From: JAMIFN01 sp964544605
GTDB taxonomy: Bacteria > Pseudomonadota > Gammaproteobacteria > Burkholderiales > Burkholderiaceae_C
Length of the DNA stretch: 19,851 nt
Assembly: GCA_964544605.1 (NCBI GenBank)
Contig: CAZJBX010000037.1
Location: forward strand, 1 to 19,851
Direction: 5' to 3'
Numbering within the stretch: position 1 is the stretch's first letter; each line of letters starts with the position of its first letter. Of the stretch, positions 14,516 through 19,851 are shown one piece after another. Made by a program: the position numbers and the translations under genes. The notes beneath the pieces are model-generated. The model saw only the letters and a list, made by a program, of their open reading frames with translations, was not told the origin of the DNA and did not search any database.

Positions 14516-14987
14516 GAATGGGCGAAACAAAAAAGAAGGAAAAACAGGCTGGCGCTTAGTGTGGCACAAGCTGTGGCCTTGGCGCAGCCCGAATGCGGCC
14601 CCAGCCGCCGCCACGCCGCCCTTGGCCGCCCATTTGCAAAGCGGGCAAGCCGCCGAGCGCCGTGCCGAGGCCCTGCTGCGGCAGGCCGGCCTGCAAGTGA
14701 TTGAGCGCAATTACAAAACCCCAGGCCGTGGCGGTGGCGAGATTGACCTCATTGCCCGCCACGGCGATACCTTGGTTTTTGTCGAAGTGCGCCAACGCCG
14801 CCGTGCCGAGTTCGGCTCAGCCTTGGCCAGCATTGGCACGGCCAAGCAACAGCGCTGGCTTTATGCCGCACAGGTGTATTTGCGCCGCTTCAAACACACG
14901 CCGCCCTGCCGCTTTGATGTGGTGGTGTTTGACGGCGAGCAAGCGCCGCAGTGGTTGCAAGGCGTGATGCCCGCCGAAAGCGCATAA
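14514..14987 (+). CDS. yraN: YraN family protein (UPF0102, nuclease-like fold)
   Basis: A 157-aa protein of the YraN/UPF0102 family, whose fold resembles restriction-type nucleases but whose role is not settled. Core signatures: GQAAERRAEALLRQAGLQVIERNYK (44-68), GGEIDLIARHGDTLVFVEVRQR (74-95) with the candidate metal-binding E and D, then SIGTAKQQRWLYAA and CRFDVVVFDG. The first 40 or so residues (basic, Trp- and Ala/Pro-rich) are extra. The ATG at 14514 has AGAGGA upstream, so I keep it; a GTG at 14559 is possible. It diverges from rsmI. In many genomes a SIS-domain gene follows yraN; here bioF follows after 36 bp. Confidence 0.85.
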   Translation: MNGRNKKEGKTGWRLVWHKLWPWRSPNAAPAAATPPLAAHLQSGQAAERRAEALLRQAGLQVIERNYKTPGRGGGEIDLIARHGDTLVFVEVRQRRRAEFGSALASIGTAKQQRWLYAAQVYLRRFKHTPPCRFDVVVFDGEQAPQWLQGVMPAESA

Positions 14988-15008
14988 GCAGCCGCCACCC
15001 TTGCGCCC

Positions 15009-15014
15009 TACAAT
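15009..15014 (+). promoter_or_regulatory. Possible -10 element of bioF
   Basis: TACAAT stands 9 bp before the bioF ATG, where a -10 box would give a leaderless or nearly leaderless mRNA; this would fit the missing ribosome site. No good -35 hexamer lies 16-18 bp upstream, so this is a weak call. Confidence 0.3.
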
Positions 15015-15023
15015 CGCCCAGCT

Positions 15024-16247
15024 ATGAATGCCGCCGCCCCCGATTCCACTTTGACCCACTGGCAGGCCCAAACCGAGGCCAAACGCCAGCAGCAGCTCTA
15101 CCGCCAAGTGCAGGCCACCGACAGCCGCGCCTTGGGCGGGCGTTTGTTTTGCAGCAATGATTATTTGGGCCTGATGCAGCACCCCGCCTTGGCCGCCGCC
15201 TTGGCCGAAGGCGCGGCGCTGTATGGCACGGGCTCGGGCGGCTCCCACCTCATCAGCGGCCACAGCCCCGCCCATGTGGCGCTGGATGCGGCTTTGGCGG
15301 CGTGGTTTGCGCCCCATATTGAAAACGCCGCCGCGCTGAGTTTTAGCACAGGCTATATGGCCAATATGGGCCTGCTCACGGGCTTGGCCGATGCCGATAC
15401 CACTTTGTTTTGCGACAAGCTCAACCACGCCAGCCTGATTGACGGCGCACTGCTGGCCCGCGCCCAAAAAGGCTGCCAGGTGCGGCGCTACCCCCACGCC
15501 GACTGCGCCGCGCTGGAGCGCCAACTGGCCGCCAGCTCCAGCGCCCACAAATTGATCGTGAGCGACGGCGTGTTCAGCATGGATGGCGATGTGGCCGATT
15601 TGCCCCGCTTGCTGGCGCTGGCCGAGCGCTACGGCGCTTGGGTCTTAATCGACGATGCCCACGGCATTGGCACTTTGGGCGCAGGCGGCCAAGGTTGCGT
15701 GGCGCATTTTGGCTTGCAGCAGGCCCAGCGCCTGATTTTGGTGGCCACCTTTGGCAAGGCCGCAGGCGCGGCGGGCGCGGCCATCATTGCGCCCCAGCCC
15801 GTGATTGAATGGCTAACGCAAAGCGCCCGCCCTTATATCTACACCACGGCCTCATCGCCCGCCATGGCCCATGCCCTGTGCCGCAGCATTGAACTGATGC
15901 AAGGCGCTGAAGGCCAAGCACGGCGCGAGCAATTGGCCCTGCTGATTAACGCCCTGCGCCACGGCCTGCAAGCGCTGATTGAAGGCCACGGCCTGCCTTG
16001 GCAGCTTTTGCCCAGCCCCACCGCCATACAGCCCTTGGTGCTGGGCGAGGCGGCGCTGGCGCTGCAATTGGCCGCCGCCTTGCAAACGCAGGGCTTTCGC
16101 ATCAGCGCCATTCGCCCGCCCACTGTGCCCGAAGGCAGCGCCCGCCTGCGCCTGACGCTTTCTGCCGCCCACAGCCTGGAAGATGTCGAAGCCCTGCTGG
16201 CCGCCCTAGAACAAGCGGCCCGCAATTTGGGCCTTCTCCCCCACTAA
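15024..16247 (+). CDS. bioF: 8-amino-7-oxononanoate synthase
   Basis: BioF (407 aa) condenses pimeloyl thioester with alanine, the first step in building the biotin rings. It is an alpha-oxoamine synthase with PLP. Motifs: LFCSNDYLGLMQHP (41-54), YGTGSGGSHLISGH (67-80), SDGVFSMDGDVADLP (180-194), LIDDAHGIGTLG (208-219), and the PLP lysine K245 in ATFGKAAGAAGA. Length is normal to slightly long. The ATG at 15024 has no ribosome site; a TACAAT just upstream suggests a very short leader. bioD follows 9 bp later, so the two are cotranscribed. bioA and bioB are not in the window. Confidence 0.95.
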   Translation: MNAAAPDSTLTHWQAQTEAKRQQQLYRQVQATDSRALGGRLFCSNDYLGLMQHPALAAALAEGAALYGTGSGGSHLISGHSPAHVALDAALAAWFAPHIENAAALSFSTGYMANMGLLTGLADADTTLFCDKLNHASLIDGALLARAQKGCQVRRYPHADCAALERQLAASSSAHKLIVSDGVFSMDGDVADLPRLLALAERYGAWVLIDDAHGIGTLGAGGQGCVAHFGLQQAQRLILVATFGKAAGAAGAAIIAPQPVIEWLTQSARPYIYTTASSPAMAHALCRSIELMQGAEGQARREQLALLINALRHGLQALIEGHGLPWQLLPSPTAIQPLVLGEAALALQLAAALQTQGFRISAIRPPTVPEGSARLRLTLSAAHSLEDVEALLAALEQAARNLGLLPH

Positions 16248-16256
16248 AGGAGCGCC

Positions 16257-16943
16257 ATGCACGGCTACCTCGTCACCGGCACCGACACCGAAGTCGGCAA
16301 ATCCCTCATCAGCGCGGCCCTGCTCTTGCGCCTGCAAACCCAACATGGCCGTGTGGCGGGCTACAAACCCATTGCCGCAGGCACAGACGCTGCGGGTGAA
16401 AACGAGGATGTGGAGCTGCTGCGCCTGTGCAGCCAGCCGCCTTTGAGCGCGGCGCAAAGCTGCACTTATTTGCTCGACGCCGCCTGCGCCCCACACTTGG
16501 CCGCGCAGAGCGAAATGCAGGAACTCAGCGCCGCCCCCATCCTCAGCGCCGCGCAGCACTTGGCCGCGCAAAGCGATGCCGTGGTGGTGGAAGGTGCGGG
16601 CGGCTTTTTGGTGCCCCTGTCCATCAGTCCCGCCTTCAACACGGGCGATTTATTCGTGCAATTGCACCAAAGCCTGCAACTGCCCGTGGTGCTGGTGGTG
16701 GGTATGCGCTTGGGCTGCATCAACCATGCCTTACTCAGCGCCGAGGCCATTGCCGCACGGGGCCTGCCGCTGGCGGGCTGGGTCGCCAATGGCGTGCAGG
16801 CCGATATGCCCTATTTGGAGGACAACATCCTCAGCCTGCAAGCCCTGCTGCCTGCGCCCTGCTTGGGCCAAGTGCCGCATTTGCCGCAGCCCAGCGCCCT
16901 AGAGCGGGCACAGGCCGCAGCCACTTATTTGCAATTGCTGTAG
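16257..16943 (+). CDS. bioD: Dethiobiotin synthetase
   Basis: BioD (228 aa) closes the ureido ring of dethiobiotin from 7,8-diaminopelargonate, CO2 and ATP. It has the P-loop GTDTEVGKSLISAALL (8-23), the substrate lysine K37 in GYKPIAAG, and VEGAGGFLVPL (111-121), all standard. The ATG at 16257 follows AAAGGAG, a strong ribosome site, 9 bp after the bioF stop. The TAG stop opens a small perfect hairpin (TAGCAG 16941-16946, CTGCTA 16951-16956), which lacks a T run and so is not a convincing terminator. Confidence 0.95.
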   Translation: MHGYLVTGTDTEVGKSLISAALLLRLQTQHGRVAGYKPIAAGTDAAGENEDVELLRLCSQPPLSAAQSCTYLLDAACAPHLAAQSEMQELSAAPILSAAQHLAAQSDAVVVEGAGGFLVPLSISPAFNTGDLFVQLHQSLQLPVVLVVGMRLGCINHALLSAEAIAARGLPLAGWVANGVQADMPYLEDNILSLQALLPAPCLGQVPHLPQPSALERAQAAATYLQLL

Positions 16944-17237
16944 CAGCCCACTGCTAGAATGAACTTTTCCTCATCTCGATGCGCTTGCCGCCTCAGGCCC
17001 CAACAGCCCACCCGCCCAGCGCCCCAGCCATGCCCTTTTGCTTGAATGCTTCTCTCTTTGACCTTGGCACGCAAGCTGGCCAAGCTCAGGCGGGGCATTT
17101 TTTGGGTTTCAGCTCGGCGGCATGGCCGCTTCATTTTTTTTCACCCCTATCCTGCTCTGGCTTGTCAGCCGCCAGCCCTTGCCCTGCGTTAATGCCTTTT
17201 GCTCCCAGCAAACAAGATGCGGCAGAAAACAACAGGC
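16944..17237. other. Non-coding stretch between bioD and the tRNA-Leu terminator
   Basis: Nothing here supports a gene. It starts with the second arm of a 6-bp hairpin at the bioD stop. A plus-strand open frame from 16979 runs on through the tRNA in antisense and is therefore spurious; a 69-codon minus-strand frame (16925-17134) has no recognisable motif or ribosome site. Several T-rich patches (for example near 17095 and 17135) stand out in otherwise GC-rich sequence, but they form no clear promoter. Confidence 0.5.
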
Positions 17238-17277
17238 ACAAAAAAACCCGCTGGGCTATGCGCCTGACGGGTTTCTT
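17238..17277 (-). terminator. Intrinsic terminator downstream of tRNA-Leu
   Basis: AAACCCG (17244-17250) pairs with CGGGTTT (17268-17274). On the minus strand the stem is followed by seven T (complement of 17240-17246), as expected for the end of the tRNA transcript about 40-75 bp beyond its CCA. On the plus strand the T run is broken (TTTCTTT) and would work less well. Confidence 0.75.
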
Positions 17278-17315
17278 TGCAAAGGCGGCTTGGCAATGCC
17301 AATTGGCCTTCAATT

Positions 17316-17400
<85 letters not shown>

Positions 17401-17418
17401 TTACGGGGTAAGCTAAGA

Positions 17419-17424
17419 AGTATA
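17419..17424 (-). promoter_or_regulatory. -10 element of the tRNA-Leu promoter
   Basis: On the minus strand TATACT (preceded by GA) lies 18 bp before the tRNA 5' end, giving a start about 10 bp before the mature end. A T-rich TTTCAT is the best -35 at 17 bp; it is poor. The element lies in the 41-bp gap shared with rnr. Confidence 0.5.
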
Positions 17425-17441
17425 TCACCAAAATAAACACA

Positions 17442-19709
17442 ATGAAAAAGAAAACACAAGAATTGATGCAAGAATTTGAAGGTCTGGTTACAGGCCACCG
17501 CGATGGCCACGGCTTTCTCATCAGCAACGATGGCCAGGAAATCTACATCCCCGCCAATGAAATGCGCGCCGTGCTGCACCGCGATCGCCTGCGCGTGCGC
17601 GTGGTGCGCTATGACAAACGCGGCCGCCCCGAAGGGCGCGTGCTCGACATTGTCGAGCGCTCAGACAAGCCCATCATCGGCCACCTGCTGCAAGAAGGCG
17701 GCGTTTACCTGCTCGCGCCTGAGGACAAACGCTATGGCCAAGATGTGCTCATTCCGGCCGACGCTTTGGGCGGCGCTGAAGTCGGCCAAGTGGTGGTGGT
17801 CGCCTTGACTGAGCGCCCCGCCCTCTACGGCCAGCCTGTGGGCAAGGTGATTGAAGTGCTGGGCCAGCCCGATGACAGCGGCATGGAAATCGAAATCGCC
17901 GTGCGCAAATTCGATGTGCCGCACGAATTCAGCGAGGCCTGCTTGCGCCAAGCCGAGCGCCTGCCCAGCAGCGTCAAAGCCGCTGAGCGCAAAGAACGCA
18001 TTGATCTGCGCGATGTGCCCTTGCTCACCATCGATGGCGAAGATGCCCGTGACTTTGACGATGCCGTGTATTGCGAGCCCGCCAAAGTGGGCCGTGGCAA
18101 AGGCTGGCGCTTGATTGTGGCCATTGCCGATGTGAGCCACTATGTCCGCACAGGTGACGCCATTGATGGGGATGCCTACGATCGCGCCACCAGCGTTTAC
18201 TTCCCGCGCCGCGTCATTCCCATGCTGCCCGAAAAGCTCTCCAACGGCCTGTGCTCGCTCAACCCTGGTGAAGACCGCCTCTGCATGGTGGCCGACATCC
18301 TCATCGATGCCCAAGGGCAAATCCACGCCTACCAGTTCTACCCCGCCATCATGCACAGCCATGCCCGCATGACTTACACCCAGGTAGCGGCAATTTTGAC
18401 CAACGACAAAGGCCCAGAGGCGCAAGAATTTGCCGACTTGGTGCCGCATTTGTTTGATTTGCACGATGTCTTTCGCGCCCTCTTGCAGGCGCGGCAGCAG
18501 CGCGGCGCGATTGATTTGGACACCACGGAAACCAAAATCATCAGCGATGAGCAAGGCCGCATTGAGCGCATTGAGCCGCAACAGCGCAACGACGCCCACC
18601 GCCTGATTGAAGAAGCCATGCTGGCGGCCAATGTCTGCGCCGCCGAATTCGTGCTCAAGCACAAGCGCCTGGCCTTGTTCCGCGTACACGACGCACCCAC
18701 ACCCGAGAAAGTGGAAATCCTGCGCCAATACCTGCGCGCCTTGGGCATTCAAGCCGATGTCAGCGATGAACCCAAACCCGCTGAATTCCAGCACATTGGG
18801 CAAATCACCCACGACCGCCCCGACCACGAGCAAGTGCACACCATGCTGCTGCGCTCCATGAGCCAAGCCATCTACTCGCCCATCAACGACGGCCACTTTG
18901 GTCTGGCCTTTGAAGCCTACGCCCACTTCACCAGCCCCATCCGCCGCTACCCCGATTTGCTGCTGCACCGCGTCATCAAATCCATCTTGCAAGAGCAAGA
19001 CTACGCCCTGCCCGCCCTGCCCCTGCCGGGCGAAGCCCACGAGAAAATGGGCAAACGCCTGCAAGCGCGCAACAAACGCCTGGGCCGCGACAAAGACCAA
19101 ACCGACAGCAGCAAACAACAAAGCCGCAACAAAAAAGCCCAAGCCCTGCAACAAGGCTGGGAAGCCGCTGGCCTGCATTGCAGCGCCAATGAGCGCCGCG
19201 CCGACGAAGCCAGCCGCGATGTGGAAGCTTGGCTCAAATGCGAATACATGAAGCAGTTTTTGGGCGAAGAATTCTCAGGCCGCGTCAGCGCCGTCACCAA
19301 CTTCGGCCTCTTCATCACCCTTGATGACATCTATGTGGACGGCTTGGTCCACATTGCCGAACTCGGCGGCGAATACTTCCGCTTTGATGAACTGCGCCAA
19401 GAGCTGCGTGGCGAGCGCACTGGCCTGCGCTACGGCATAGGCACTCGCGTGCAAGTGCAAGTGGCGCGAGTCGATAGCGATGCCCGCAAAATCGACTTCG
19501 GCCTGATTGACGGCATGAACGCCTACCGCCAAAACAAACAAATGAGCGAAGCCGAATACTTCGCCCCCGATGCCGCCGCCATGAAAAAAGCCGCCCAATC
19601 TCGCCGCAAAAGCAATTGGCAAAGCGGCGACAAAACCGCATCGCAACGCCGTACCAACAAAAGCAGCGCCAGCAAAGGTGGCGGCAAGGCTGGCAAAAAG
19701 CGCGACTAA
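17442..19709 (+). CDS. rnr: Ribonuclease R
   Basis: RNase R (755 aa) is a 3'-5' exoribonuclease that degrades structured RNA and takes part in rRNA and tmRNA quality control. Two cold-shock-like RNA-binding regions (about 12-70 and 78-140) precede the catalytic RNB domain (about 185-525). The metal-binding aspartates D198, D204, D206 and D207 sit in IDGEDARDFDDA, and HFTSPIRRYPDLLLHR lies at 495-510. An S1 domain spans about 608-690, and a Lys/Ser-rich basic tail spans about 713-755. The N-terminal helix-turn-helix of E. coli RNase R is missing. A basic Lys/Gln/Arg-rich insert (about 526-570) stands before the conserved GLHCSANERRADEASRD. The ATG at 17442 has no ribosome site; its leader lies in the 41-bp gap shared with tRNA-Leu. 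Confidence 0.96.
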   Translation: MKKKTQELMQEFEGLVTGHRDGHGFLISNDGQEIYIPANEMRAVLHRDRLRVRVVRYDKRGRPEGRVLDIVERSDKPIIGHLLQEGGVYLLAPEDKRYGQDVLIPADALGGAEVGQVVVVALTERPALYGQPVGKVIEVLGQPDDSGMEIEIAVRKFDVPHEFSEACLRQAERLPSSVKAAERKERIDLRDVPLLTIDGEDARDFDDAVYCEPAKVGRGKGWRLIVAIADVSHYVRTGDAIDGDAYDRATSVYFPRRVIPMLPEKLSNGLCSLNPGEDRLCMVADILIDAQGQIHAYQFYPAIMHSHARMTYTQVAAILTNDKGPEAQEFADLVPHLFDLHDVFRALLQARQQRGAIDLDTTETKIISDEQGRIERIEPQQRNDAHRLIEEAMLAANVCAAEFVLKHKRLALFRVHDAPTPEKVEILRQYLRALGIQADVSDEPKPAEFQHIGQITHDRPDHEQVHTMLLRSMSQAIYSPINDGHFGLAFEAYAHFTSPIRRYPDLLLHRVIKSILQEQDYALPALPLPGEAHEKMGKRLQARNKRLGRDKDQTDSSKQQSRNKKAQALQQGWEAAGLHCSANERRADEASRDVEAWLKCEYMKQFLGEEFSGRVSAVTNFGLFITLDDIYVDGLVHIAELGGEYFRFDELRQELRGERTGLRYGIGTRVQVQVARVDSDARKIDFGLIDGMNAYRQNKQMSEAEYFAPDAAAMKKAAQSRRKSNWQSGDKTASQRRTNKSSASKGGGKAGKKRD

Positions 19710-19733
19710 GGCCACAGGCCCCGGTGGGTTGAA

Positions 19734-19847
19734 CCACCCCGTCAGGCTGCGCCTGTCGCCCCTCCAAAGGAGGGGAATTGGGCGGCCTCAAATGAAGAAA
19801 GGGCTTTCTTCCCCTCCCTCGGAGGGGTGCCCGCTAGGGCGGGGTGG
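19734..19847. repeat. Palindromic MITE/BIME-like intergenic element
   Basis: A 114-bp nearly symmetric element 24 bp after rnr. Ends: CCACCCCG (19734-19741) and its complement CGGGGTGG (19840-19847). Inside each end is a short hairpin: CAGGC-TGC-GCCTG (19743-19755) on the left and GCCC-GCTA-GGGC (19829-19840) on the right, the latter sharing one base with the end repeat. Next comes a CCCCTCC-N3-GGAGGGG hairpin on both sides (19759-19775 and 19811-19827). The centre holds GAAGAAA-GGGC-TTTCTTC (19793-19810). No open frame fits. It resembles non-autonomous inverted-repeat elements; it may also end the rnr transcript. Only one copy is visible here. Confidence 0.7.
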
Positions 19848-19851
19848 TGGG

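Noticed and set aside
14516..14710. 65-codon N-terminal extension of rsmI
   Set aside because: It lies antisense to yraN and has no family similarity; the normal N-terminus starts at 14515.
16941..16956. TAGCAG/CTGCTA hairpin at the bioD stop as a terminator
   Set aside because: Only 6 bp, and followed by GAATGAAC and no direct T run; too weak to call.
17661..19178. 505-codon minus-strand open frame
   Set aside because: Antisense to rnr; composition is typical of a shadow frame and no motif is recognisable.

Overview
The window looks like chromosomal DNA of a betaproteobacterium, most likely Burkholderiales and plausibly Comamonadaceae-like. Grounds: GC-rich codon use, an EarP-type arginine rhamnosyltransferase, a small Trp-rich membrane protein of the TIGR04438 type, a BPSS1780-type membrane protein, MetZ, and an isc cluster led by iscR. 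No tool was run; every family call comes from reading translated motifs. Nothing looks like a prophage, insertion sequence, CRISPR array or secondary-metabolite cluster.

Layout. 1-1208: the last 65 codons of a type I restriction subunit (HsdR), converging with a WYL-domain regulator; this is probably the edge of a defence locus lying to the left. 1374-4209 (+): a small secreted protein of unknown function, leuC, dcd and a Trp-rich membrane protein, closed by a strong intrinsic terminator. 4280-6388 (+): metZ and a LOG-family nucleotide phosphoribohydrolase. 6479-9449 (-): the iron-sulfur operon iscR-iscS-iscU-cupin-iscA. Its leader carries an IscR-like site and an FNR-like box, and a hairpin lies at the iscU stop. 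9619-10713 (+): earP. 10607-13536 (-): a compact unit of a secreted DUF2782-like protein, thrB, a six-helix membrane protein and ung, whose 3' end overlaps earP antisense. 13616-14515 (-) and 14514-14987 (+): rsmI and yraN, diverging from one shared CATG. 15024-16943 (+): bioF-bioD. 17316-17400 (-): tRNA-Leu(CAG). 17442-19709 (+): RNase R. 19734-19847: a 114-bp palindromic, repeat-like element near the right edge.

Most genes are housekeeping: leucine, methionine, threonine and biotin synthesis, dUTP supply with uracil excision, Fe-S assembly, rRNA and EF-P modification, and RNA decay. Several usual partners are missing nearby: leuD/leuB after leuC, hscBA-fdx after iscA, efp beside earP, and bioA/bioB around bioFD. 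The main points of interest are the nested element at the right end, the dual-looking control region of iscR, the cupin inside the isc operon, the shared rsmI/yraN start, the Ung tail encoded antisense to earP, and the WYL regulator beside hsdR. I found no clear undescribed multi-gene system.
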